This document shows, piece after piece, positions 11,200 through 22,800 of a stretch of 64,000 nucleotides of DNA; the first letter of the stretch is position 1, and each line of letters begins with the position of its first letter. This DNA comes from Tretioscincus oriximinensis (lineage: Eukaryota > Chordata > Lepidosauria > Squamata > Gymnophthalmidae), in assembly GCA_022410635.1 (NCBI GenBank), contig JAJVDF010000015.1, positions 2,039,722-2,103,721 of the forward strand, written 5' to 3'. The position numbers and the translations under genes were made by a program. The notes beneath the pieces were generated by a model. The model searched no databases. It saw only the letters and a list, made by a program, of their open reading frames with translations, and was not told the DNA's origin.

Positions 11200-11540
11200 G
11201 TTTAAAAAAATTCTTGAAAGCTTGCAGATGCTTCAAAGATGGTGTTGTGTGTTTTCAATGTTCTGGATCACATGTGAACCCAAATGGGCAACCCCAACCT
11301 TAGTTCTGGGATAATCCTGGATTTTCACATTGCTAGGTCTCAGTCTAAAAGGGATGTGTACTTGAGATTTTCACTAAGATTTCACCCAACTACTACAAAG
11401 TGGTACACTGCTGTACCTGGGATATTTGGTCCACATTCCAGGACTATTCTCTGGAGCATGCTGATCACAACCCAATAAATTAAATACTATACTGAAATAG
11501 TTACAGGTTTTTGACTCTGCCTGGATAAAGTCCATAATTC
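11200..11540. other. Unique non-coding sequence
   Basis: No recognisable feature. Confidence 0.4.
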
Positions 11541-11546
11541 TGTTCT

Positions 11547-11657
11547 GACATGTACTTTTAATCCATCTTCAGTTCTGAAGAATTAGAATAAAGCAGGACC
11601 TACCCCAGTTTTTTCATGATTTAGTCCGGCACTGAAGATGGATTAAAAGTACGTGTC
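11547..11657. repeat. Long-armed hairpin element, copy 1
   Basis: A 27-base arm (11547-11573) is complementary to 11631-11657 at 26 of 27 positions, and the one mismatch is a G:U-compatible pair. The loop is 57 bases. The arm core TTTTAATCCATCTTCAGT recurs at about 59271-59290, and a related TTAATC...TCAGTCCTGAAGAA unit lies at 44970-45030, so this is a dispersed foldback or MITE family. Confidence 0.7.
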
Positions 11658-11659
11658 GG

Positions 11660-13960
11660 TATTGCATCCCAAGATTCCTGAAATATTGTAGCTGNGTTTA
11701 TATGCACAATAACAAGAACTGTACCTCAAAGGTTCCTTAAAGACGATTGTATAGGCCTTCAGTGTTGATGAGCATGATGTGAGGAGTGACAGAATGCGGT
11801 GTGAATGACCATCTTCAAATAAAGTCAGAAGTGATCTTTCTTTTTTCTTAACTGGGTGTGAACACAGCCTCTGTTAGCAGGATCTAAATGGACCTGTGTT
11901 TTGGCTCCACATTTAGAAGTCCTTCCTTAACCTTGTTTGAATCATATCCTGTTTAACCTTTTAATACTCTGACTTTGTTTTGTGAGCACCTTTCTGACAT
12001 ATCAACCTCATACAAATGTAGTTAGTGGTCAGATACATCTCCAAGAATTATGCCTGAGGTCTTGTCCCATTTAGGCTCTAACATGAGATTTCTGAGCCAA
12101 ATCGAAAGGCTTTTTCCATCTTTGGTTTCCACATTTCCCTTGGTTCCTCAGAGACTGCGTGTGGCATAGCTTTGTTTATGTGTGGGGCCTGTAGAAAGAG
12201 AGAAGTTTGTTTGAACTACTCTTAGCAGGAAAGATGGATGTTTTAAATCAAACATCTGGGTAGAGCTATGAAGACATTTCTTAACAGAAGATGCAGTGTT
12301 CAAGGTATAATATTTATAAAGCTTAGGCGAATGTACATATGTAAATCTAGGACAATTTGATATTTATGAAGTGCTGGGGTTTTATTTGGACAGAAATGTT
12401 GGTAATTATCTTTGTAAAGGGCCATTTATATTCCACTTGAAAGTACATCAATAATAAATTGGAATGTCCTATCGTTAGTGGCCACTCTTTCTGATGAACA
12501 AAATATCTAGGTCCACTAACCATACTGAACACATTGTTAGATTTAAAGTAGTTTCATGACAGCAAATGGCCCATGCAGTATTGACTTAGTTGGTTAAAAT
12601 TATCTGGTTACAATCTGTGTAAATATGAAACAACATAAATAATTATTTGAACATCCATTTTTGTAGGATTATCTGGCAAACTTCATGAGACATTATGAGG
12701 CTTCTTAGATACTAAGATATTTTACTATGTTTATTAAAGCTCCTTCTGAAAGAAGACAAATTCTGGCTGGCTTTGATTACTAATTTAAATTAAACCGAAG
12801 GGAGACCTAGAAAAGTGTGAAAAATTCTCTTTTCTTGGTTTCATTGCCCACAAAACCAAGACCAAAAGTATCTCAAAACCCCAAAACAATAATAAAAATT
12901 ATTAATAGAAAACTTCAATTCTGCCTTAGGCAAAAATAGATGGCAACTTTAGTTTTAAAATTTCACAGAGAACTAAGTACAACAGAGATTTATGAAAGAT
13001 TTTAATTAATGAAATAATTACAATACAATGGAAGAATGACTCAGTAAAAGGAGAAGAAATCAAAGCATTACAAATATAGTTACCCTGACTTGATGAAATG
13101 AAAAAGCAACATGATGTGACGACAACAAAAAATGAATTTGTAGAAAGTTGTTTGGCATAAGAAGACACAAGACTATATTGTAAAGATCAACTNTACCTGA
13201 GGTGAATTCAAAATGTTATAGAAAAATTAATTAAAATGGGGAAAAAAACTTCACAGAGAATTATTATCTCAAACGTAATGCTTCTGACTAGGGTTCCAAG
13301 CCTATTTCTAAAATGGCCCAGGACTGTGTTCATTGGCCTGTGCAGAAACCNTGATGATTTCTATTCTGGAAAAAAGACAAAGGGACAGAAATTCAATAAT
13401 CTAATCAGAGAAGTTAAAGGCAACTCAGCAAGTGTGTAGGAAGTTTCTGTCTACGTATTAGTCTAGTCTAAGGTAGACTGCTGCTGAGCTAGTAAGGATA
13501 TCCCCAAATCATACTAGTGTACTTGCATGAAATACCCTACCACTACCCCTTATATAGCTGTCTTTATAGCCTGACTATGTTGGTCTTACCACTGGTACAT
13601 GTGGCATAGATTTGGCATAATTGCAGGATCCATTGATCTGATCTGGACTACTGGTAGATCTCTTTGCAATGTTTTACTGGCATACCATGGGATGGCATAC
13701 AGCATCATGGAGGTGTAGGATGGTAGGCCACCATAAACAGGTATCCTATGAGACTCTTCCCCTTTGTGCTGACTCTGAAATCTGTACCAGATTTTTTTAA
13801 ATCTCTTTCTCTTCATTATAGGTTTCTTGGTGGGTAATAGAAGATTAAAAAATAAAAAATACACAGTAGCAAAATGATTTTTTAAAAAATGCTCTCCCTT
13901 CCTGGAGGGACAGAACATAAAAGCAGCTATGGATGAAGTGTGGGTGAAGAGGTAAATTTT
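11660..13960. other. Unique AT-rich sequence
   Basis: No repeat of certain family and no gene. A 110-codon minus frame at 13586-13918 has no recognised motif and sits in ordinary AT-rich DNA; I regard it as chance. Confidence 0.4.
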
Positions 13961-13969
13961 TACCAGGNG

Positions 13970-14055
13970 CTAAAAACTATANAGTGTAGGCCTCTAGAGG
14001 GAGGCTGTTCCAGAGTACGGGAGCCACCAGAGAAGGCTGGGGAAGGAGGCAGGCT
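13970..14055 (+). repeat. Fragment of dispersed repeat family D
   Basis: CTCTAGAGGGAGGCTGTTCCAGAGTACGGGAGCCACC-type sequence resembles 27118-27185 (CCTCCAGAGAGAGTC...GGGGGAGCCACC) and the start of 30845-30920. These belong to a long interspersed family common in reptile genomes; its class is not determined here. Confidence 0.4.
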
Positions 14056-14099
14056 GATGGAACAGAACAGAACATCTCAATATGTGAAATAGGCTTCTC

Positions 14100-14445
14100 A
14101 AATCCCCCCCATGATCTGTTTCTTTCTGGAATTGCTTCCCCACTCACCTTCAATTTTCCATGTTGCTTCCTGTTTTCCTATTACGTTTCCTTGTATTCTT
14201 ACCACATGATTTGTCCCTTACGGCATTGCTACAATTCCCAGCATTCTCTGCAACCTGAGCACCAATGAACTTTTACATCTAGCTTTGAAGTCACATTACT
14301 GAATGCCCTATGAAGGCTTTTTAGCGGATTTTCAGAGATATCCACTATGAAATTGGACAAACAGCAGTGGCAGCTGCTGGAAGAATCAAGGCCATGGNGC
14401 TTTTTAGCGAATACATTGCTGAACTTGTGTGTAAACATAGGGTGA
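14100..14445 (-). repeat. Dispersed repeat family F, copy 2
   Basis: It contains the family core ACAATTCCCAGCATTCTCTG, GAGCACCAATGAACTTTTAC and TAGCGAATACATTGCTGAAC in the same order and orientation as the 5.6-kb copy. Confidence 0.65.
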
Positions 14446-15797
14446 ATACTGAAAAATCTTTGTGGGGAGGAAGCCTTAGTATTATTTTGTGATGCTCTCA
14501 CAATCTAGTGGAGATTCTGTCCTGTCACCACAGTTGAGGAAGAAATTTCAGGAACTCCCTGGAATGGGATGCATGCTTTTCTGGTTTAGGAATTCTTTAT
14601 ATATTTATACTATAAATACTCTACAGTACTGCAGTGCTAAAACAAGGCNTTCCAACCAGCTTCACTGTGGTATTGAAAAGAATCCTCCACTCCTTCCTTC
14701 AAGTGAAACANCAACCCAATAATAAGCTCATTGCTGCTTGTTCTAGGGTTAGTGGACATGGCAAAGTGCCACTAATGCTACCTGTGAATTCGACTCCATC
14801 TGCCTTACTCAGCCAAATCTTCCAATGACATTAATGAGAATTTTGGCTCAGGAAGGACTGCTGCTGCCATCCATTAAAGGCACTTAGGAAATCTTGCATT
14901 AGCCTCTCCTGAGTGCAGATCAACATGCCATTTGTTAGGATGAGGAGTGGGTGGGCNAACCCAACCTTGCCAAGTTTGGGAAAACTATTAGATTCACTTA
15001 CCTGTCGAATGACAGATAATTATAGCTGGCATTGCACCCAGCTGGAAGTCTGCAAGATATGGAGTAAAAAATGAATGGAATATAAACATTTCCTGGGCTT
15101 TCTCCAGGCACAAAATGTTCTGGGATGGTGCCTGACACTTTTTTAAAAAAAATATTTAACTTTTTCAGTTGACCTACAAGCCTTTAAAGATAAGAGCTTC
15201 CAAAATGATATTGGTATTTCTGCTCTCAAGCCAACTTCCTTTCTCTTTCTTGAGGGTCAACTTTAAAGAGAGCATTAAGTGAATGGCTAATGGAATTAAG
15301 GATATAATAATAGAAGGATATAGTGAGACAATTGTATTAACAAAAAATAAATCATGTTGAGTGTAAGGTAAGTGTTTTTTAATTGATTGATGGGAAGGAT
15401 GCTCCAGAGGATTTCCTTCTTCCTTCTGGAGAACTAAAGACCATAAACTTCTCAGCTATAGTGAAAAGATGCATAGGGATGGCAATGGGGAAGGGAGAGT
15501 AAGAATATTATGCACAAGGGAGATAAATTATTCAGGGAAGATGGCTCATTTTGTGCTGACATCACTAATGTGAAAATGCATTAAATCTTTTGACACCAGC
15601 TACATTCCTGGGAGGATGCAATATCTGTGATGGGGTATCAGAGATTATAATGCTGCTTTGCCAGGTTTGACTTCCTTTTTCTCCCATAAATGGCTTTCTA
15701 AGGTGACTGGGGATGTGGGATTCAGCAGATGCTATCAATTCTGGAATGAACATTTTGGAGCGGGCAGGCTTTCGGGCCCAGTCCGAAAGATACAGTT
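14446..15797. other. Unique non-coding sequence
   Basis: No gene or RNA recognised. An 82-codon minus frame (15565-15813) in a slightly GC-richer patch has no recognised family. Confidence 0.4.
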
Positions 15798-15930
15798 GCA
15801 GTAGAAGAACCATCTGATTTTTATACCTTGGGACTCAGCGGTTTACAAGATTATTTTCCACTCGAAGGCTTACATCTATGCTGTCTTCTCTACCTTGTTG
15901 TGGTTGTACCTATTTATCTACTCGTAAATT
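15798..15930 (-). mobile_element. SINE family B, 5'-truncated
   Basis: Reverse of the family tail: AGAAGAACCATCTGATTTTTATACC, then GGTTTACAAGATTATTTTCC and CTTGTTGTGGTTGTACCTATTTATCTAC, matching the 43.9- and 59.7-kb copies. The tRNA head is missing. Confidence 0.65.
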
Positions 15931-16057
15931 TCTTTGATTTGGGGGTTACAGTCTCTACACTTGAATAAAGTGATGATCGCCGGGTAGCTTTTTATAATAA
16001 TAGTTACTGTGTTTCCCCCAAAATAAGCCAAGGTCTTATATTAATTTTGTGTTAGGG

Positions 16058-16407
16058 NGTACATAAGAACATAAGAGGAACCATGCTGAGTCAAGCCAGA
16101 GCCCAACTAGTCCAGNCTTCTGTCTCACACAGNGGCCCACCAATTGCCCTTGGGCAGTNTGGAACAGAAGAAGGCAAAATCTTCAATTGTTCTGGACACC
16201 CCTGNAAATGGCATTTTAGGAATACTTCCTGTTGCTCCATCNCGGAGGCAGTATCAAGACATCCAACCTAGTNGCTGTTTATACCCTTGGNTTCCATGAA
16301 CATGTCTAATCCTGTCTTAAAGCTATCCAGGCTGTTAGCTACCACCACCTCTTCTGAAANTAAATTCCAAATGCCAATGACTCTGGGTGAAAAAATACTT
16401 TCCTTTG
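16058..16407 (-). mobile_element. CR1/L2-type LINE 3' end inserted in a MITE
   Basis: The plus strand starts ACATAAGAACATAAGAGGAACC (the inverted LINE terminus). It ends in the coding block that reads SPRVIGIWNL on the minus strand. MITE sequence resumes at once on both sides, so this insertion is younger than the MITE. Numerous ambiguous bases. Confidence 0.8.
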
Positions 16408-16489
16408 GCTTATTTTCAGGGAATGTTTTATTTTTCCACAAACAACATCTACATGTATTCTTGAACAAAAATAAAAATCTTGATTATTT

Positions 16490-16660
16490 TTTCTTTCCTT
16501 CCTTCTTCTTGATTTTCTGCTCTTCTCTCTTCTCCTGCCTTCCCCAATTGGGTGCTTGTCTCTCCTTCTGCCTCCATTCTCTTCTCTCCCCCTCCCAATA
16601 CTACTCTCCCTTCCTGCTTCTCTCCCTCCAACTCCTCCTCCCTCTCTTTTTATTTTGTTC
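16490..16660. repeat. Pyrimidine-rich tract (CTTT/TTCC/CTCC)
   Basis: About 170 bases, almost all C or T on the plus strand, within the MITE. The resulting Leu/Ser-rich or Glu/Arg-rich frames are compositional artefacts. Confidence 0.6.
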
Positions 16661-16799
16661 TGGACACTTGCATGGACACCATTTAAATGGATTTTTTATG
16701 AACTGTAGGGCTTATTTTTGGAGTAGGGCGTATATTTCAAGCATCCTCAAAAATCTTGAAAAATCATGCTAGGACATATTTTCAGGGAAACACAGAAGA

Positions 16800-17555
16800 T
16801 TCTTCTTCAGTCCATTTGTGATCCCTATGGAGTATTTCACCCCATAGAATCTTCTAANGGCAAACTGAAAAGATCACGTAGGTAATGAAACATCAGCAAA
16901 CGACTCCAAGAGATCTGAAAACCCAGTATNCATATAAACAAACACACCATACAGAATTCCATACTACTGAGACCAAAAGATAGCAATTGTGTTAAACTTT
17001 ACCCTTGACATTGACTAGAATTATTGGAACTGGGGATGCTGCCAAGTCTAAAGTAGACTTGAAAAGGTATCTCTTATGACAGCTCCATTTCCTATTTATC
17101 CTCACCTGTATGAGGTTCTTCCTTGTACCAGGTACCTTTGTGAAAGATGCCACTAGCAATTGCTAGATCATCCNCTCTTACAAGCCCTTAGGAAACACAA
17201 CATGTCACAAATCATGACTTGGTTGCAAAGACAAGAATGTGGGATGTAGCTGAATTACAGATTTAAAGTGAGTGATATTAGATATTGTTGAACAAAATAA
17301 AGCACACTATGACCAGGGTGACACAGTGGCCTGAATTAATCTCATTCTATGGGACTGAAGTATATGAGAAAATAAAGGTAAAAATCATAATCATTCAGAA
17401 TATTTTCAATAAATAAGGATATATTTGAAGGTTTAGGTGTGGCAAAAATACAAAGGCTTCACTGGAAAAAGCATTTCATATTCAGAACACTTGACATTTG
17501 AATTTGAAGGATCTTTTTCCACAGCAGACCTTGGATCAGANTTTATTCTGGTCAG
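16800..17555. other. Unique non-coding sequence
   Basis: Nothing recognised. Confidence 0.4.
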
Positions 17556-17559
17556 AGTC

Positions 17560-17993
17560 TATTCTAATCCAAGACCATGGCCCCCTCCACATGANATGTT
17601 AAAAAACGCAATTGCGTTAAGTTCTGAAATAACCCAGTTGCTGGCCTCTGCACACATTAGAAAANNTTTNAATTTATATGGAANAGACAAGATGACTAAC
17701 CAGGAAGTAAATACTGAGCATGCCCAGTATGCAATTCTGCATTGTCTTGTGTTAGCATCTTCTTGCGGTAGCCAGGTAATCCTGTTAAGGATCATACACG
17801 AAGGCTTCTTGCCTCCATGGTCGCAGCCACGGTTGTTTCAAAAAATATCAGCAAAGGGCCAAAGGACATTTTTCTTGGTGCATTGTGAAAACTTTTGGGT
17901 GCTTTGCAAAAACTCCATNAATATGTGGAGTGGAGTCGTCGTAATGATACTCNCAACCTGGTAGGAAAACCTTGTATGTCTGCAGCCTAAGAT
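17560..17993 (+). repeat. Dispersed repeat family E, copy 1 (TIR-like end)
   Basis: Homologous to 19675-20055: shared ACTAACCAGGAAGTAAAT, TAATCCTGTTAAGGA and TTCTGTGAAAA-like/GTGCTTTGC blocks in order. The right end TCTGCAGCC is followed by TAA, which resembles the GGCTGC termini of the MITEs at 2.46 and 10.8 kb. The left end is undefined. Non-autonomous DNA element by inference. Confidence 0.5.
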
Positions 17994-18281
17994 TTCCTCT
18001 GTTGTGGAATAAGGGCAGTTCTGCTCCTCCTTACCCCATTTTGCCAATGTGGGATAAATTGATGAATAGGAATATTGTATCAAAATATTGAGGACCTGCT
18101 GTGGACNATTTTAAAGAATTTACAACTGGTCCACAGTCTGTATTTGCACTATGAAGCGTAAGCACACAAGTTGTTATTGTCAAGTGGAATATTCTGGAGG
18201 ANTTTTTTGATGGAACTCAAAAAATCTGTTTTCCTCCAAAATTGAATCTTCGAGCAACATTTTGAAAGTTCCATGGTGGCT
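17994..18281. other. Unique spacer
   Basis: No recognisable feature. Confidence 0.35.
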
Positions 18282-18430
18282 TAAGAACATAAGAAGAGCC
18301 ATACTGGATCAGGCCAGAGCCCATCTAGTCCAGCATTCTGTGTTACACAGAGGGCCACCAGATGTAACTGGGCAGTCCGAACAGAGGAAAGCAAAATAAG
18401 CACCTCTTCATGACTCCCTGCAAATGGCTT
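18282..18430 (-). mobile_element. CR1/L2-type LINE 3' UTR fragment
   Basis: TTAAGAACATAAGAAGAGCC followed by ACTGGATCAGGCCAGAGCCC and the rest of the UTR, cut after the CTGCAAATGGC block; no coding end is kept. Confidence 0.85.
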
Positions 18431-19670
18431 CAAAACCAACAATTAGAAATTGACTATAGCAGGCTCTCTGACTGTGGACATTCTTTGGTGTGTCTTATTT
18501 CTAGCCTACTTCGGTGGGTTCCACACTCACAGTGGGTTCCAGATTCCACTGTGTGGGCAGATTAGTATATATAGTCCAGAAAGGATCAAAAGGTACTTCA
18601 TGACTCCCAGACAATCCAAAGTATCTACCCAGATAGTAATAAATGAATGAACAAAGTTTATTTAAGAATTANTTTATTTAGCATAATCTTAAAATAATCA
18701 AAGATTTGTCAACTAGTTCTCATAAGACAAAAAGCTGCACAGAAAGTAATTCAATGCATAATTTGTAAATGCATGCAAAGTTAACAAATAAATGATGAAA
18801 TGCAGGAAATAAAATATAATAGGATATAATTAAAATGTTAATGTGATGTTAACACCCATGAGTATAGAATTTTGAAAATGTGCACTTTAGGGATGATGAA
18901 GTTGTTTTGTGNGGCCAAATCATTGATTTAATTAAGAACCACACATGACTTTTGCCTGGCTTTTGGCAGGCATCTTTCCTTGCAGAGTGTCCTAAAAATA
19001 TAACTTTATTGAATTGTATATAAAAATACTTCCGTGTTTTCACTTGGCTTGGGGTATAATTTACACTACCAATGCCAATGAGGTCAGAATAAAACTGGGA
19101 AAATAGGTTAACAAGAGTAAGCATATAACACATTTCACAATCCCTTTATGCACAGATTTACTTATCTGGTTTGAGGAGCTCACTAGTACATACTGGCTGG
19201 CTGGAACTAATGCAGACAAGATCTGTGCTAAGATCTCCCTAAANTGGATTAGTGATAGACCAGATAAGTCAGGTTTACATGTGTGCTAATGCTGTTTAAT
19301 CTGAATTAAACAGTGACACATATGCATACAGACCCATTCATGTGGTCGTGGGAGTAGCTACAAGAGTCATGAACCATTCAAATAATGTGGCAGATTTACC
19401 TTTGCATCCTATCAGGATTAGCTTTGCATTTTCCTCAGNTCTTCTCTGCATCCTTTATGTTCTCCTTATTGGCGAGAGCTGTTAGCTTTGAAGAAGATTT
19501 GAACCAAGCTAAATAGCATTTGGACCCAGAAGACAGCTGTGGCCCTGCGTATGTTTGACACAATGGCAACATAGAGGTTCCCATCGTATCGTCAAAATAT
19601 GCCATCACATTTAGATTAGCAACATCGCATCTGCATGGTAGCATATGTTGTCCCACAAGTTCAACCTGCT
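18431..19670. other. Unique AT-rich sequence
   Basis: No gene. Pyrimidine/purine balance is ordinary, and there is a weak palindromic pattern around 19230-19330 (GTTTAATCTGAATTAAAC). Confidence 0.4.
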
Positions 19671-19674
19671 CCAA

Positions 19675-20055
19675 GCAGACCTGCATTGCTGCAGCGAATC
19701 CAGATCAAGCTGGATAAATCTGCATGGTATCAGCAAGACAGCTAACCAGGAAGCAAATACTGAGCATGCTCAGATAGAGATTCTGTGCTGGCATGCAAGA
19801 CAACTAACCAGGAAGTAAATGCCGAGCCAGTGATTCTTTCTGGGATAATCCTGTTAAGGAGCGGGTACACAGGAAGGCTTTTCACCTCCCCAGCTGCAGG
19901 GATGGCAATTTTGCAAATAATCAGCTAAAGAATATTGCAAGGAAAAGGACCTTTTTTTCCAAGTGCTTTGCGAAAATCCTGTTAGTATATGGGGTGGAGA
20001 CATCATCATGTAAGCATAATCCCGTTCCAATCCACCTCCCTGTGTGGCTGCAGCC
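19675..20055 (+). repeat. Dispersed repeat family E, copy 2
   Basis: Matches the 17.6-kb copy through ACTAACCAGGAAGTAAATG, ATAATCCTGTTAAGGA and GTGCTTTGCGAAAATCC. It ends near GTGGCTGCAGCC. The CTAACCAGGAAG segment occurs twice inside this copy (19740 and 19803), a local duplication. Confidence 0.5.
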
Positions 20056-20510
20056 ATAGTTCAAAACTAAAACCCCTTTAGTTGGGGAATTAAAACATTC
20101 GCACTAATTCTCTTTTTCAGCATCACCTATATTAACAAGAGGAAGTGGCTATTAAAGAAAAGCAAACAGAGCATAGCCAGTGTTTACCGTTCTAAACTAA
20201 GTTTTGCCATTTAAGGGAAAGATTTTTCCGTCAGTGGCAGTGAGGTCATTCAAAATGTCAGCTGAGTTCACTGCAGTAGTAAGACAAACGTTGCCAGCAA
20301 TTGTTAAAAGAAGAGTTGGAGAAAATTATGGAAGAATATATGGTAGGACTATATAAAAACCATCATATTTCACATAATCTTTATGCTCCTATCTTTTTGG
20401 GTGTTTTTTTTTTTTTGATCTATTATAGCTGAGATAGTCAGAGACACAAAACCAAGGGGGATNATTATGGTCTTTTTCACACTTATAGTTAGAACTTAGG
20501 CTTTTTGACA
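20056..20510. other. Unique non-coding sequence
   Basis: No recognised feature except a T13 run near 20406. Confidence 0.4.
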
Positions 20511-20830
20511 GCAGCTGCATCCACACAACAGATTTTTACCTGTATGAAACATCAGGGCAGCTCTGGCGCACATGCTCACACACTGTGAGCGTTCAGTTCA
20601 TGGCAAAGCTCCGTTGCTCCNTGATATCTGATTCCTTATTTTTTGTGCGATGCTATAGCAGACTCTTCCAGGCAACAACAGTCAGACAACGAGGCAGGCA
20701 GACTTCCACACCCACGGTGAAATTTCTCATGGGAGAAGGATATCTGAGGTATGTGCAGGTGGAACTGCAACCGCTTAAAGTCCACAATACCTGTGAAACG
20801 TGGACCAAAACAGCATGTGTGGATGCAGTC
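20511..20830 (+). mobile_element. TIR element, ends CTGCATCCACACA
   Basis: The left end GCAGCTGCATCCACACA and the right end TGTGTGGATGCAGTC are inverted repeats about 320 bp apart. An exact target duplication is not evident. The ends resemble the GGCTGC MITEs, but the interior is different. Short frames inside have no transposase motif. Confidence 0.6.
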
Positions 20831-21505
20831 GGCCTTCCTTTCATGCACTCTGCTTTAATAATAGTTTAGAGAGACTCTGTCTCCCCCACTAGCATACTGC
20901 ATCTATATTTAAAAGAATAATAATAAGAAGAGTAAGAGTAGGATATGAATTTCATGAAATTAATGAAAAACATACATAAATGAGTTTAATTTAAGCTGAA
21001 TTAAATGTAGTTGATATAATTTCCTTACATGTTCTTCATAATATTTTCATATGCAAATGAATTTAAAATGAGGTATAAAAAAATGTTAGCTTTAGATTAA
21101 GCAAAGTAAAAGGCTAAACTGCCAAGTACAAAGGTTCTAGGACACGCCCTTTCAACATATGAATCACCAAAAGAGTGTCAGAACTGCCACAGGGACAGAG
21201 ACACTCTATGGCACCCTCTATATGGGGGAAACAATGATGTCACAGGGGATAGGGGTTACCAAGGTCTCATTAAGAGGGTATAGTCTTAATCTGGGATTAA
21301 AAATTATACAGTTAACACACTATAATGAATTATTAAATAGTTGAAATTATTTGTAGGACAGTTAATGTAGACGGCCTCAAAACTCCAACGAAGAGGTATA
21401 GACTTATGCAGTTAGTAAAGAGTCACTTTGTAGGGATTCTCTTTCTTCAGGAGACACATATTAGGAGGGATAGGACTAAACTGATGCATGATAAAATTGG
21501 ACAAT
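20831..21505. other. Unique AT-rich sequence
   Basis: Nothing recognised. Confidence 0.4.
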
Positions 21506-21735
21506 AGTGGAGTAGGAGTTGGTTTTTATAGTCTGCTTTTCTCAACCCTAAGGGACTGAAAGCGGCTTACATAACCTTTCGTTCTCCTCCTCACAACAGA
21601 CACCTTGTGAAGTAGGTGAGACTGAGAGAGCTCTGAAGAACTGGGACTAGCCCAAGGTCACACAATTGGCTTTTGTGAATGAACCAGAAGACTTTCAGAT
21701 ACGTCTGACATCTAATTATAGCATCAGACTGGTTT
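21506..21735 (-). mobile_element. tRNA-derived SINE, family A
   Basis: Inverted family A: GTTGGTTTTTATAGTCTGC, GAAAGCGGCTTACATAACC, CACAACAGACACCTTGTGAAG, GAGAGAGCTCTGAAGAACTG and CCCAAGGTCACACAATTGGC. On the minus strand this gives a tRNA-like head, body and Bov-B-like tail. Confidence 0.8.
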
Positions 21736-22370
21736 TCTTTAGTGCAGCATTGCCCAGTTAGGTGCCAAAAAAGTCTGTCCATTCTAGGACACTAGTAGAC
21801 CTGATTTTTTTCCAGGGCTGCTGGTGTTCCAGCAGTTACTATTCTAGTCCAGGGCTGCAGGGCAGGGCCCTGTGAGGGCTGGGGAGAAGAGGCTGCTTGA
21901 TGATTGATTACTCTTCCCAACACAACAACTCCCATTTCACATTTTTCACATTGGGGCTGCTGATACTGCTGCTTTGCAAAGTTGTTAGGCATCCAAGTTT
22001 TTAAATAAGCCCTTGTCATCGTGAAAAAACGGCATAGGAAAGCAGGTAGAAATGTAACTGATACCCCATAAAGCCGGGAACATAAATGCTACCGGAAGAT
22101 GAACAACTGGAAGCTGGCTGTTTGTTATTGTTGACCTCCATTGAAGGGTGGTTGCATTTATGAGAGCCAGAGGAATTCAATGGTGCTGGATGTTTCGTTC
22201 ATTGGGCCTTGTAGATGCACAGAAATATCTGGAAAGAGGTTGTGTGGAAGGTGTCACTGCATTGATTTTGCAATGCCTGACCACAATCAGTGTTTACCTA
22301 AAAGCTTGTTGGTCATAAATTTAATCTTTTCTAATATTATAAGTACTAGAAGGCATGTAGGAGAGTTCAG
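21736..22370. other. Unique non-coding sequence
   Basis: No gene or repeat recognised. Confidence 0.4.
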
Positions 22371-22371
22371 C

Positions 22372-22800
22372 ATTCTGAGGTATAATGACCAACAGCATGG
22401 CTCGGAACTTTGGCAGCCTCCAGAGACCAGAGGCTTGGGTTAGAAACTGGCTAAAAGACAGAAAACAAAGGGAAGTAATAAATAGACCGTTCTCTGGGTA
22501 GAAAGATGTGAGAAGTGGAATAACTCAGTACTCAGTGGAAAAGGAATCAAGCAAAGGAAGAACTACAGGAGGAATGGATGAAAGATGGAAGGGAAGGAAG
22601 ATCAAGAAGAAAAAATAAAGAAGGAAAGGAAGAAGGGAGGAAAGAAAATCAGAAATAAAGAAGGAACAAAACAACGAAGGAGCAAATGAGAAGGGGATGG
22701 GAGGGAACGAGGGAGGGAGTGGGTGGAGGCATGGATGGGAGCAAGGGGAGGAAGTGCTAGAGTCTGTTGCATTACTGAATGCAATAGGATAATATAATGT
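22372..22800 (+). mobile_element. LINE RT fragment joined to purine tract, copy 1
   Basis: 22378-22545 aligns with 50055-50285: GAGAGTTCAGCATTC, CTTTGGCAGCCTCCAGAGAC, AACTGGCTAAAAGA, AAGATGTGAGAAGTGG. The 50-kb copy translates to a CR1/L2-type RT segment. Both copies then run into a (GGAA)-rich purine tract and a similar tail (TAGAGTCTGTTGCATTACTG here). The composite arrangement therefore predates dispersal. Long Ser/Pro/Phe frames on the minus strand are products of the purine tract. Confidence 0.6.

Larger units (their letters stand above)
16006..16795 (+). mobile_element. Palindromic MITE with CTGTGTTTCCC ends, split by a LINE
   Basis: The left end CTGTGTTTCCCCCAAAATA and the right end TATTTTCAGGGAAACACAG are inverted repeats. 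Internal GGTCTTATATTAATTTTG and CTTATTTTCAGGGAATG blocks are also partly inverted, giving a multi-stem foldback. A CR1/L2 fragment (16058-16407) is inserted in the left part, and a pyrimidine-rich run (16490-16660) fills the right part. The flanks TA/AA do not prove a target duplication. No transposase. Confidence 0.7.

Noticed and set aside
13286..13325. Possible hAT end (CTAGGGTTCCAAGCC)
   Set aside because: No partner end or 8-bp duplication found.
13586..13918. 110-codon minus frame
   Set aside because: No motif, ordinary AT-rich composition, no neighbouring exon.
16287..16772. 161-codon plus frame
   Set aside because: Runs from antisense LINE through MITE and pyrimidine tract; chimeric by position.
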